Assembly (NCBI GenBank): GCA_001314685.1
Contig: LJNT01000207.1
Coordinates: 1 to 40,383 of the forward strand
Direction of reading: 5' to 3'
DNA: 40,383 nucleotides
DNA from: Rhodobacteraceae bacterium HLUCCA09
GTDB lineage: Bacteria; Pseudomonadota; Alphaproteobacteria; Rhodobacterales; Rhodobacteraceae
Numbering within the stretch: the stretch's first letter is position 1; each line of letters starts with the position of its first letter. A program made the translations under genes and the position numbers. The notes under the pieces are model-generated. The model saw only the letters and a program-made list of their open reading frames with translations. It had not been told where the DNA came from and searched no databases. Shown one piece after another: positions 11,253-20,066 of this stretch.

Positions 11253-11280
11253 GACGGCGTGAGCAGAGAGGGGCAGCACC

Positions 11281-12030
11281 ATGCCAGAGTCCGACCGCAC
11301 CACGCATTTCGGCTATCGCACCGTCGCGGAGGACGAGAAGAAGGGGCTGGTCGAGGGCGTGTTCACCTCCGTCGCCTCGCGCTACGACATCATGAACGAC
11401 CTGATGTCGGGGGGCATCCACCGTCTCTGGAAGGACGCGATGATGGACTGGCTGGCCCCCCGCCCCGGCCAGCGCCTTCTCGACGTGGCAGGCGGCACCG
11501 GCGACATCGCGTTCCGCTTCCTCAAGCGCGCCCCCGGGGCGCATGCCACCGTCTGCGACCTGACGGCGGCCATGCTCGAGGAGGGGCGCAAGCGCGCCGA
11601 GGCCGCGAACATGGCCGACCGGCTCGACTGGGTGGTGGGCGACGCGATGGACCTGCCGTTCCCCGATGCCACGTTCGACGTCTACACGATCTCCTTCGGC
11701 ATCCGGAACGTGACGAAGCCCGAGATCGCGCTCGCCGAGGCGTTCCGCGTGCTCAAGCCCGGCGGGCGGCTGATGGTGCTGGAGTTCTCGCAGCTGCCGA
11801 ATCCGGCGATGCAATGGGCCTACGACCGCTACTCGTTCAACGTGATCCCGACGATGGGCCGCGTCGTGACGGGCGACCGCGACAGCTACAAGTATCTCGT
11901 CGAATCGATCCGCAAGTTCCCCGACCAGGAGACGTTCGCGCGGATGATCCGGGCCGCCGGCTTCGAGCAGGTGAAGTATCGCAACCTGACGATGGGCGTG
12001 GCCGCGCTGCACTCGGGCTGGAAGCTCTGA
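11281..12030 (+). CDS. ubiE: Demethylmenaquinone/2-methoxy-6-polyprenyl-1,4-benzoquinol methyltransferase
   Basis: SAM-dependent C-methyltransferase of ubiquinone biosynthesis. 249 residues. The UbiE signatures are [21 protein letters not shown] (about 31-51), SAM motif [14 protein letters not shown] (67-79), and FGIRNV and [14 protein letters not shown] in the second half. The ATG at 11281 follows GAGAGGGG. Four bases separate its stop from ubiB, so the two form an operon. Confidence 0.97.
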   Translation: MPESDRTTHFGYRTVAEDEKKGLVEGVFTSVASRYDIMNDLMSGGIHRLWKDAMMDWLAPRPGQRLLDVAGGTGDIAFRFLKRAPGAHATVCDLTAAMLEEGRKRAEAANMADRLDWVVGDAMDLPFPDATFDVYTISFGIRNVTKPEIALAEAFRVLKPGGRLMVLEFSQLPNPAMQWAYDRYSFNVIPTMGRVVTGDRDSYKYLVESIRKFPDQETFARMIRAAGFEQVKYRNLTMGVAALHSGWKL

Positions 12031-12034
12031 TCCC

Positions 12035-13558
12035 TTGCGGGGCCCGCACAACATCTGGCGGCTCGTCCGCACCGGCGCCACGCTGGAGCGCACCGGCGCG
12101 ATGGGCCAGGTGCTCGAGGCGATGGAGGCGCCGCCGCATCTTCGGCTGATCGCCCGGATCCTCGGCTGGCCGTTCAAGTGGCTGGGGCTGAGGGGCGACC
12201 CCGACTTGCCGCCCGCGACCCGCGCGCTGACCGCGCTCGGCCCCGCCTACATCAAGTTCGGCCAGATCATGTCGACGCGGCCCGATGTGGTGGGCGACGA
12301 GCTGGCAATGCAGCTGCGGGTGCTGCAGGACAAGCTGCCGCCCTTCCCCCGCGCGCAGGCCCTGCGGGCAGTGCGCGACGAGCTGCAGATGCCGATCGAC
12401 GAGCTGTTTTCGGAGTTTTCCGAGCCCATCGCCGCCGCCTCCATCGCACAGGTCCATCGCGCGCGACTCGCCACGACCGGCGAAGAGGTCGCCGTCAAGG
12501 TGCTGCGGCCCGGCATCGAGAAGGCGTTCCAAAAGGATATCGACGCCTTCTACCTCGCCGCCTGGATGGTCGAGACGCTGTCGCCCTCGTCGCGCCGCCT
12601 GCGTCCGCAGGGGGTGATCGCGCATTTCGAGAGCGTCGTGCATGCCGAGCTCGACCTGCGGCTCGAAAGCTCCGCCTCTGCCGAGTTCGCGTCGAACACC
12701 GCGAAGGACGACGGATTTCGCGTGCCCAGCGTCCACTGGTTCATGTCCGGGCGGCGGGTAATGACGCTCGGCTGGGTCGAAGGCGTGCCGGCGGGCGACA
12801 TCGCCGCGATCGACGCGGCAGGCCACGACCGCGCGGCGCTGGGCGAGCGCGTGCTGCGCCTGTTCCTCAGCCACGCCCTGCGCGACGGCTACTTTCACGC
12901 GGACATGCACCAGGGCAATCTCAAGATCGGCCCCGACGGCGACATCATCGCCCTCGACTTCGGCATCATGGGGCGGATCGACGAATACACCCGCCGCGCC
13001 TATGCCGAGATCCTGTTCGGCTTCATCCGCAAGGATTATCGCCGTGTGGCCGAGGTGCATTTCGAGGCGGGCTACGTGCCGCCCGACCGCGACATCGACG
13101 AGTTCGCGCAGGCGCTGCGCTCGGTGGGCGAGCCCATCTTCGGCATGGACGCCTCGCGCATCTCGATGGGCAAACTGCTCGCCTATCTCTTCGAGGTGAC
13201 CGAGCGCTTCGGGATGGAGACGCGGACCGAGCTGATCCTGCTGCAGCGGACGATGGTGGTGGTCGAGGGGGTGGCACGCTCGCTCAACCCGCAGATCAAC
13301 ATCTGGCGCGTCGCCCGGCCCGTGGTCGAGGACTATATCCGCGACAACGTGGGTCCGCGGGCTCTGGCGGGCGACCTGCTCAAGACGGCGCGGGTGCTCG
13401 CACGCTTCGGGCCGCGCCTGCCGCAACTGACCGAGGCGGCGCTGCTGCAGCACGGGCGGAGCGAGCCGCAGCCTGGGCGGCGCGTGTCGTCGGAGGCGGT
13501 GGCATGGTTCGTCGCCGGAGCGGCGATCGCGGGACTGGTCGCCGCCATCCTCGCCTGA
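12035..13558 (+). CDS. ubiB: UbiB/ABC1/ADCK family protein (ubiquinone biosynthesis)
   Basis: 507 residues. Atypical protein-kinase-like ATPase of the UbiB family, needed for ubiquinone synthesis at the inner membrane. The family KxGQ motif is KFGQ at 74-77, the Ala-rich loop is AAAS at 133-136, the ATP-site lysine is in VAVKVLRPG (about 155), the catalytic loop is HADMHQGN (288-295), and the metal-binding DFG is LDFG (307-310). The C-terminus ends in one hydrophobic helix that may anchor it. The only start just after ubiE is TTG at 12035, an uncommon start codon; the reading frame and spacing support it. Confidence 0.94.
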   Translation: MRGPHNIWRLVRTGATLERTGAMGQVLEAMEAPPHLRLIARILGWPFKWLGLRGDPDLPPATRALTALGPAYIKFGQIMSTRPDVVGDELAMQLRVLQDKLPPFPRAQALRAVRDELQMPIDELFSEFSEPIAAASIAQVHRARLATTGEEVAVKVLRPGIEKAFQKDIDAFYLAAWMVETLSPSSRRLRPQGVIAHFESVVHAELDLRLESSASAEFASNTAKDDGFRVPSVHWFMSGRRVMTLGWVEGVPAGDIAAIDAAGHDRAALGERVLRLFLSHALRDGYFHADMHQGNLKIGPDGDIIALDFGIMGRIDEYTRRAYAEILFGFIRKDYRRVAEVHFEAGYVPPDRDIDEFAQALRSVGEPIFGMDASRISMGKLLAYLFEVTERFGMETRTELILLQRTMVVVEGVARSLNPQINIWRVARPVVEDYIRDNVGPRALAGDLLKTARVLARFGPRLPQLTEAALLQHGRSEPQPGRRVSSEAVAWFVAGAAIAGLVAAILA

Positions 13559-13565
13559 GCGCCGC

Positions 13566-15023
13566 TCAGACCTGCGGCAGCGCAAGCACCTTCAACCGGA
13601 AGAGCATCGCGATGCCCGCCGCCCAGAGCGCGGCGCCGAGCGCGACATGGGCGAGCGTGGCGGGCACGAGCGGCAGGTGGGCCACCAGCGGCGCAAGCGC
13701 GAAGACCGAGCCGCCGCACAGCGCCGCCAGCCCCGCGCCGGGCAGAAAGGCGGTCGCGACCGCCCGCGCCGAAAGGCCCAGCACCCGCGCGACGGCGGCA
13801 AGGCAGACAAGGCTCATCGCGCCGGTGGAGAGTGTGACGGCCCACGCAGCCTCGACCGGGCCGAGGCGCCCCAGCGTCAGCAGGGCGACGAGCAGCGCAA
13901 GGCCGCTGACCAGCCGCAAACGGAATTGCAGCGCGCCTCGGCCCGTGCACATGAGCGCCGGCTCCATCAGCGACATCGGAACGGACAGCGCCCGCGCGAG
14001 CGCGAGCACCGCGAGCACCGGCGCCGCCGCGGCCCAGGACGGGTCGAAGACCAGCGTCACCAGCGGCTCGGCCAGCAGCCCCAGGCCGGCCGTGGCGGGC
14101 CAGAGCATCGCGCAGGCCAGGGCAACGTCGCCCCGCCAGCTGCGCGCGATGCCGTCCCGGTCGCCCTCGCGCTCGAGCCGGGCGAGGCGCGACCAGCCGA
14201 GCATCCGGACAGGCTGCAGCACCACGTCGGAGGCGGTGACCGCGATGCGCGCGCCCGAACGGTAGGCCCCGACCGCAGCCGGAGAGAGGAAGGCCGCGAG
14301 CACGAGGTCGGCGCCGTAGGCCGAGAACATGCCGATGCCGGTGGTCCCCCAGAGCGGCCACGCGGTGTGGCTCGCCGTGCGGGCCTCGCCGGCGGCGAAG
14401 CGGGCGCGCGGGCAGCGGCGCACGATCGCGGTCGTGACGACGAGACCGGTCAGGGAAGCAACGTAGCGGGAGAGGATGAGGCCCCAGAGGCCCATCCCCG
14501 CGTCGAGCGCGGCGACCGCCGCGACGAGGCCCGTCGCCTCGCCCGCCAGCACCTGCAGGCTCGCCGCGCGCGCCCGGCCAGCCCGCCAGAGCTGCGCCTC
14601 GTTCCACGCGGTCAGCACAGCGAGCAGCGGCAGCGGGGCGACGGCGAGCAGCGCCGCGCCGACCGCGGCCCCCGGCCCGCCGACGATCAGCCCGGCCGCG
14701 GCGAGGATGCCGGCGCCCGCTCCTCCGACCGCAAGCTTGACCCAGAACAGCGTGTCGATGCGCGCCTCGAGGTCCTCGGCCCGCAGAAGCGCATGGTAGA
14801 ATCCGGTATAGACGAAGGTCGTGGCGATCACTGCCCCCGCCCAGGCCACAGCGTAGGTGCCGAAGGCGTCGAGCCCGAGATGCCGCGAGGCGACGACGAC
14901 CAGCGCGAACGCGATGATCTGCCCACCCATCCGGGCGGCGACGCCCACGGCGAAGGGCGAGACCAGCGGCGTCAGCCTGCGCGTCAGGGTCGAGGCTGCG
15001 AAGGGCGCGATCCGGGCCGTCAC
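13566..15023 (-). CDS. Wzx/MATE-like polysaccharide flippase (lipopolysaccharide biosynthesis protein)
   Basis: 485-residue integral membrane protein with about 12-14 hydrophobic segments, typical of oligosaccharide flippases (Wzx/MurJ/MATE superfamily). ASRHLGLDAFGTYAVAWA after the first helix and the LSRYVASLTGLVV and LSPAAVGAYRSGARIA segments match that family. It would flip undecaprenyl-linked sugar repeat units across the inner membrane. The GTG at 15023 overlaps the stop of the upstream NRPS-like gene as GTGA, so the two are translationally coupled. The gene is convergent with ubiB, only seven bases away, and is the first gene of the polysaccharide locus met after the conserved ubiE-ubiB block. 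Confidence 0.85.
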   Translation of the reverse strand: MTARIAPFAASTLTRRLTPLVSPFAVGVAARMGGQIIAFALVVVASRHLGLDAFGTYAVAWAGAVIATTFVYTGFYHALLRAEDLEARIDTLFWVKLAVGGAGAGILAAAGLIVGGPGAAVGAALLAVAPLPLLAVLTAWNEAQLWRAGRARAASLQVLAGEATGLVAAVAALDAGMGLWGLILSRYVASLTGLVVTTAIVRRCPRARFAAGEARTASHTAWPLWGTTGIGMFSAYGADLVLAAFLSPAAVGAYRSGARIAVTASDVVLQPVRMLGWSRLARLEREGDRDGIARSWRGDVALACAMLWPATAGLGLLAEPLVTLVFDPSWAAAAPVLAVLALARALSVPMSLMEPALMCTGRGALQFRLRLVSGLALLVALLTLGRLGPVEAAWAVTLSTGAMSLVCLAAVARVLGLSARAVATAFLPGAGLAALCGGSVFALAPLVAHLPLVPATLAHVALGAALWAAGIAMLFRLKVLALPQV

Positions 15024-17530
15024 CGCGCCCCCGGCCGGCCCGTGCCGCCCCGCAGCCCCCCGTGCCGATCGAGGCGAAGGTCGATCACCCGCGCCATCCG
15101 CTCGAAGCCGCCGCCGAGCAGCGCGTCCTCGTGCCAGCCCTCGAGCGGGAGCACGGGCGTATCCTCGGCCAGCACCCCGCGCCAGCCGAAGAGCGCCGAC
15201 GCCGCGCGGGACGGCTGGCTCTCGGTGGCGAAGAGCAGCGCCTCGCCCGGCCACGGGGCGAAGTCGTGCGCGGCCCAGAGCTGCTGGTGATGGGCGTTGA
15301 CCTCCCAGGCGAGGCGCTCGGCCTCGGTCGGCTGCGGCTCGAGCCCGGTGGCCCGCATCAGCCGCAAGATGGGGCCGAGGCGTCGGGCGAGATCGCGCGG
15401 GCCAAGCCGCCCGCGCGCCGCCTGACCGAAGTAATGCGCCCAGCGCATCAGGCCCGCCCCGACGCGGCGCGCGAGACCCAGGCCGCGCGGCGGCAAGGTC
15501 TCGGTGTCCTCGGGCGACCATGCGTCGGTCATGGCGAGCAGCGGCACGTCGGGGCCGCGCGCAGCCAGCGCGTGCGCGGTGGCGAGCGCGGTCAGCCCGT
15601 CGGCACAATGGCCCACGAGCACGAAGGGCCGGCCCGGAAAGGCGGCGGCGAGCGTGGCGGCCGCGTCGTCGGCGACGGTGGCCCCGTCCATGCCCCGCTG
15701 ACGCATGTAGGCGGCGCGGTCGGGCACGGTCAGGTTCACGACCGTCCGCCCGGGGGCGAAGGCGCGGGCGATCCCGTGCCAGAGGAAGGTCTGGTTGACG
15801 GTCGCGATGACCGGGCCGCCCGCATCGCCCCCGCGCAGGGGCACGATCGACCAGGTGCCGGCGGCCTCCCCGCCCACATCGGCCCCATCGGGCGAGAGGC
15901 GGGCGGCCAGCCCGTCGAGCGTGGGGTCGGCGAGGAAGGCGGCGACCTCGACCTTGCGGCCGAACTCCGCCTCGGCGCGCGCCAGCATCCGCAGCGCGAG
16001 GATCGAGTGTCCGCCGAGGGCGAAGAAATCGCCGGCGCAGTCATCCTGCGGCAGGCCGAGCAGATCGGCCCAGAGCCGGGCGAGGCGCTCGCGGGCCTCG
16101 GACGGCGCTGCCGGCCCCCCCGGCTCCGACCCGGCGAGGGCGGGCGCATCCATGACGTGCTGTGCCGAGCTGCCCGAGGGCGGCGCGTCGACGAGCGGGG
16201 CCGAGGGGGTATCGACCAGTCGTTCGACGGCGTCGATCACGCGCCGGCCGAGCGCGGCGATGCGCTCTTCGGAATGGCGTGCGCCGTCGTGGTCGATCAC
16301 CAGCGTCCAGCCGTCGCCGTCGCCAACGAGATTGAGATTGAGAGGGTAGAGCGCCCCCGGTGTCTGGGTCATCTCGCCCTCGATGCGGAACGGCCCGTGA
16401 TCCATCACCTCGAGGAAACCCCGGCTGAGGCCGAAGGCGACCGACGTGTAGGGGGTTCGCGCCTCGCCCGGATCGAGCGGCCGGGGCGGCGGGGCGGCGC
16501 GCATGACCTCCTCCAGGGGGCAGGACTGGTGGGCGAGCGCGGCCTCGACGGCGGCGCGCGTCCGCTCGAGATGGACCGCGCCGCTCGCGCCCTCGGGGGC
16601 GGGCAGGCGCAGCACGATCGTGTTGACGAAGACGCCGATGAGCGGCTCGAGATCGACCTCGTCGCGGCCCGACACCGGCGTGGCGAGCAGCACTTCGGGA
16701 GCCCCGGTCTCGGCCGCGAGCACCGCCGAGGCTGCCGCCGCCCCGATCATGAACGGCGAGGCGCCGAGCCGGGCGGCAGCGCCGGCGAGCCGCGCGGCGG
16801 CCTCGGCCGGCAGCGGCAGGGCGAGGCGACGGGGCGCCGCCCCGAGCTCTGCCCGCGCGACGGCCACGTCGGGGGGAAGCGCGAAATGCGCGGCCCCGGC
16901 GAGCGTGGTCGACCAGAACGCGATCTCGTCGGCGCGGGCAGGGCTCGTCGCGCAGGCCTCCTGCCAGAGTGCGTAGTCGGGGTAGTGCAGCGACAGCTCG
17001 GGCAGGTCGGCGGGCCGGCCGGTCAGCACCTCGGCCGCCAGCGCCCCGATCTCGCGGCCGAGCAGCCCGCCCGACCATCCGTCGAAGGCACAGTGATGCG
17101 CGGTGACGAGCAGCGTCGCCCGGCCCGGCCCGGTGCGCACATGGGTGGCCCGCAGGAGCGGCGGGCGGGCGAGGTCGAAGGGGTCGCCGGCCATGTCGGC
17201 GGCGATTCCGGCGATGCGCGCCTCGTGGTCGTCGATCGGCAGGGCGCGGATGTCGACGAGCCCGAGCTTGAAATCGACCGCCTCGCGCACCTCCTGCAGA
17301 AGGGTGCCGTCGTCTTCCACGAGGCAGGTGCGCAGCGCCTCGTGGCGGTGGATCACCGAGCGGAAGGCCGCCTCGAGCGCGTCAGTGTGCAGATCGCCCG
17401 TCACCCGCCAGCGCAGGGTGATGGCGTTGTCGGGACGGCCGGGGCGAACCCTTTCGAGAAACCAGAAGCGGGCCTGCGCGGGCGAGGCGGGAAAACGCTC
17501 GATGGACGTCTGCGGACTCTGCCTGCTCAC
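15020..17530 (-). CDS. NRPS-like protein: condensation, carrier and thioesterase domains, no adenylation domain
   Basis: 836 residues. A condensation domain (about 10-440) carries the active-site HHCAFDG at 145-151. A peptidyl-carrier domain (about 480-545) carries the phosphopantetheine serine in LGGHS (Ser509). A thioesterase-type alpha/beta hydrolase follows (about 555-836), with the nucleophile elbow GHCADG, so the nucleophile is Cys642 instead of serine. A plausible Asp669 (MTDAW) and His800 (GWHED) complete the triad. No adenylation domain is present, so the carrier must be loaded from outside. The GTG at 17530 is chosen because AGGGGG lies six bases ahead; a GTG at 17566 is possible. 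It is coupled by GTGA to the flippase gene. A likely role, by inference, is attaching an acyl or aminoacyl group to the locus glycan or lipid. Confidence 0.88.
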   Translation of the reverse strand: MSRQSPQTSIERFPASPAQARFWFLERVRPGRPDNAITLRWRVTGDLHTDALEAAFRSVIHRHEALRTCLVEDDGTLLQEVREAVDFKLGLVDIRALPIDDHEARIAGIAADMAGDPFDLARPPLLRATHVRTGPGRATLLVTAHHCAFDGWSGGLLGREIGALAAEVLTGRPADLPELSLHYPDYALWQEACATSPARADEIAFWSTTLAGAAHFALPPDVAVARAELGAAPRRLALPLPAEAAARLAGAAARLGASPFMIGAAAASAVLAAETGAPEVLLATPVSGRDEVDLEPLIGVFVNTIVLRLPAPEGASGAVHLERTRAAVEAALAHQSCPLEEVMRAAPPPRPLDPGEARTPYTSVAFGLSRGFLEVMDHGPFRIEGEMTQTPGALYPLNLNLVGDGDGWTLVIDHDGARHSEERIAALGRRVIDAVERLVDTPSAPLVDAPPSGSSAQHVMDAPALAGSEPGGPAAPSEARERLARLWADLLGLPQDDCAGDFFALGGHSILALRMLARAEAEFGRKVEVAAFLADPTLDGLAARLSPDGADVGGEAAGTWSIVPLRGGDAGGPVIATVNQTFLWHGIARAFAPGRTVVNLTVPDRAAYMRQRGMDGATVADDAAATLAAAFPGRPFVLVGHCADGLTALATAHALAARGPDVPLLAMTDAWSPEDTETLPPRGLGLARRVGAGLMRWAHYFGQAARGRLGPRDLARRLGPILRLMRATGLEPQPTEAERLAWEVNAHHQQLWAAHDFAPWPGEALLFATESQPSRAASALFGWRGVLAEDTPVLPLEGWHEDALLGGGFERMARVIDLRLDRHGGLRGGTGRPGAR

Positions 17531-17815
17531 ATGTACCCCCTGCGCACCGCCGTCGCGGCGCGGCACGCGATCGCTGGCCCCCGCTCCAGCAGGTGCGCCG
17601 CGGTGCGCGGGAAGTCAAATTCGGGCGTCGATGAGGCTGCTTGCCCGTCGAGGGCGACGACGGTCGCGCCCGCGCGCGACCGATTGTCAAGGATCTGGCG
17701 ACGACCGTGGGCTTGACGATGAATGCCCCGCACCGTCCGCGAGGGGACGCGCGCAAGAGAGTGATGCCGAGGATAGCGGAAGAGCGCGCAGCGCGGTCGG
17801 TCGCCCGCACAGACG

Positions 17816-19420
17816 TCAGGACCCCGGAATGAACCGCGGGAGCGGCTCCTGCATCGCGGCGAGCACCTCCAGCAGACGGGCCTCGGCGGCGGCGTCGGTC
17901 TCGTTCTCACGGATCGGCGTGGTCAGCCGAAGCATCGAACCGTCGGTGCGCCGCGTGGTGATCCCGTCGACCATCAGGTAGAACTTGGCCATGATGTCGG
18001 AGGCGATGCGCCGGTCGCGCTGCTGGAACCAGTAGAGCACCATCATGCGGGTCTCGCCCTTCTGGATGATGGCGCGGTTGACGTCGAACCTCCGGTCGAA
18101 GCCGATCTCCGGCCCGACGTCGGAGCGCTCCAGCCACGCGATCTCCCACCCGGCGCCGGGCAGGCAGATCTCGGGGGAGTGCACGCCGCCGTCGGTCTGG
18201 TCGAGATACCACGCCATGAACAGGTTGACGTGCGCGGCCTCCCCCGCCTTCACGAGATTTACGGAGTGGTAGTCGTCCGCTCTCAGTTCCCGCTCCACGC
18301 GGGCGTCGAGCGTCTCGCGCGGGCCCGACTGGCGCCAGCCCGCCAGATCGCGTGGGAAGGCCGCGAAGGGCTCGCGCTCCACCCGCACGTCGCCGGGCTC
18401 GGGCACGGCCTGCCATGCCGCCGCGGCCAGCACGCCCGCCAGCGCCACGCCGACGAGGGCGCTCGACGGGCGAAGATACTGCAGCCGCATGAATTGCGTG
18501 CCGAGGCCGTCGGTGTCGAGGTCGAGCGATTCTGCCAGCGTCATCTTGACCGGGTTGAAGAAAAGTAGCACGCGGGCGAGCCCGAACAGGATCAGGACGC
18601 AGGCGAGAAAGATCACCCAGCCCTCGAAGAAGTGGGTGAAGCCCTCTACCCACTCGACGCCGTAATTGTTCACGATGATGCCTGCGACCGCGATTCGGAC
18701 GGAATTCATCAGCACGGTGATCGGGGCGGCTGCCAGCAGCAGGATCGCCTTGTGCCAGATCGAGCCCTGGTAGAGCACGGCAAAGATGTAGGAGAAGCTC
18801 AGGATCGGGAACAGGTAGCGCAGGCCCGAACACGCCTCGGCCACGTGCAGCTTGTAGACGCCGAGGTCGATGATGTTGCCGTCGAGAAAGACCGGCACCG
18901 ACAACAGCTTGAGGAACCATACCCCGAGCTCGGAGGAGACGAGTTGCAGGTTGGCCGACATCTTGAAGTAGAGCGTGTCGGGCAGGGGCAGCATGTAGAC
19001 GAGATGCAGGACCGGCGGCCAGAAGGCCCAGCCAACGCTCCAGCCGAAGCTGACGAGCAGGATGCCGAAGACCCACAGGATCAGCCCGTAGGCCACGAGG
19101 TCGGGGATGCCCGAAAGCTTGCCCAGCGCCGCGACCGTCAGGGACAGGAGCGCCACCACGACGCCCACCCAGCGGTCGGGCACCGGGCCGCGGTTGACCG
19201 GCACGTCCTTGAGTTGTCGCAGGAACAGCAGGCCCGACAGGACCGGAATGAGCGGGCCGTGGCTGTATTCGGGGCGCTGCCACTCCTTGAAGAGCTTCTC
19301 GATCCCCTCGACGAAGAACAGGCCCGCACCGACCAGCGCGACGAGGAACCAGAACATTCCCCACGTCACCAGCGGCGCGAGAAACTTCGGCGCGCTCCGC
19401 ACCTGCTCGACCAACGCCAT
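17816..19420 (-). CDS. xrtD: VPLPA-CTERM-type exosortase (XrtD) with fused EpsI domain
   Basis: 534 residues. The first ~290 are the multi-helix exosortase domain with the proposed catalytic triad Cys197 (AEACSGLRYLF), Arg242 (MNSVRIA) and His263 (FTHFFEGW). One more helix and an EpsI-type soluble domain follow (about 320-534; VHSPEICLPGAGWEI and VLYWFQQRDRRIASD are recognisable). This fused layout is what is known of XrtD in Rhodobacteraceae, where it processes proteins bearing a C-terminal VPLPA sorting tail. No substrate with such a tail is found in the window. The ATG at 19420 follows GGAGGGG. XrtD rather than another exosortase is my inference from length, fusion and taxon. Confidence 0.88.
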   Translation of the reverse strand: MALVEQVRSAPKFLAPLVTWGMFWFLVALVGAGLFFVEGIEKLFKEWQRPEYSHGPLIPVLSGLLFLRQLKDVPVNRGPVPDRWVGVVVALLSLTVAALGKLSGIPDLVAYGLILWVFGILLVSFGWSVGWAFWPPVLHLVYMLPLPDTLYFKMSANLQLVSSELGVWFLKLLSVPVFLDGNIIDLGVYKLHVAEACSGLRYLFPILSFSYIFAVLYQGSIWHKAILLLAAAPITVLMNSVRIAVAGIIVNNYGVEWVEGFTHFFEGWVIFLACVLILFGLARVLLFFNPVKMTLAESLDLDTDGLGTQFMRLQYLRPSSALVGVALAGVLAAAAWQAVPEPGDVRVEREPFAAFPRDLAGWRQSGPRETLDARVERELRADDYHSVNLVKAGEAAHVNLFMAWYLDQTDGGVHSPEICLPGAGWEIAWLERSDVGPEIGFDRRFDVNRAIIQKGETRMMVLYWFQQRDRRIASDIMAKFYLMVDGITTRRTDGSMLRLTTPIRENETDAAAEARLLEVLAAMQEPLPRFIPGS

Positions 19421-19511
19421 CGCAACCCCTCCGACCCTTCCCCTGCGTTCCTTTAGCAGAGGCGGCTTGCGCATGACAAACGGCACGAGACCTGCAAGCT
19501 GCCCTCCGTGA

Positions 19512-19529
19512 CATCACGCATGCGTGATG
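19512..19529. promoter_or_regulatory. perfect 18-bp palindrome (candidate operator) between xrtD and the spike-base gene
   Basis: CATCACGCATGCGTGATG is its own reverse complement. It lies 92 bp upstream of xrtD and 128 bp upstream of the divergent small gene. On the xrtD side a weak promoter TTGTCA, 18 bases, TAAAGG (19479-19450) lies below it. The length and symmetry suit a dimeric regulator (LuxR-type boxes are similar in size), but the regulator is unknown. Confidence 0.5.
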
Positions 19530-19656
19530 GGCAGCGGGCAGGCACCGTGCCCACCGTTCGCACGCCCAACGGCTCGGCAACCGTGCTTCGGCTAGGGTCC
19601 GAGCCGTCCCGCGCCCGGGCGCTTCGCGCCCCGGCCGCCAGCTTAGGAGCCCTTCG

Positions 19657-19920
19657 ATGCCTGTCGACCGCTACGCCGCCTTTTCCCGTGCCCCCTCGCT
19701 TCCTGCCACGTCGGTCCAGGAGATCGTTCCCGACGATGCCGCCGACATCGCCCACGTCTCGCTCGCGCTGAACGTGGCCACGCCGGGCAATGTCCGCGTC
19801 ACCACGCTCGACGGCGACGTGGTCGACGTCGAGGTGGCCGCGGGCGTGGCCTTTCCGCTGCGCGTCTCGCGCGTCTGGGCGACCGGCACCACGGCGACGG
19901 GAATCCGCGCGCTCTACTAA
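19657..19920 (+). CDS. Spike base protein, Rcc01079-like (GTA/phage head spike)
   Basis: 87 residues. The C-terminal half (LRVTTLDGD-like region, then FPLRVSRVWATGTTATGIRALY) fits the small family named after Rhodobacter capsulatus Rcc01079, the base of the gene-transfer-agent head spike, and related phage proteins. The N-terminus has APSLPATSVQEIVPDDAADI. The ATG at 19657 follows AGGAG by eight bases. The gene is divergent from xrtD and upstream of a GT2 gene on the same strand. No capsid, portal or terminase gene is nearby, so it is either a stray spike gene or a spike fold used for another purpose. Confidence 0.7.
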   Translation: MPVDRYAAFSRAPSLPATSVQEIVPDDAADIAHVSLALNVATPGNVRVTTLDGDVVDVEVAAGVAFPLRVSRVWATGTTATGIRALY

Positions 19921-20066
19921 CCGCGCGGGGGCGCGACCGCACGCCCGGCCAGGGGGGCTTGGGGGCTTGTCCCGGCGGCCGCCGCGGTCCAACAGGGCGC
20001 TGCCGGTGGGGTCGCGGCGAAGCGGGCCCGCCGGGTGTTTCCCGATGGCCCGCAGGACCCCGAGGC

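Noticed and set aside
17816..19420. VPLPA-like string inside the exosortase (MLPLP region)
   Set aside because: It lies in a transmembrane helix of the exosortase itself, not at a C-terminus, and lacks the following basic cluster, so it is not a sorting signal.
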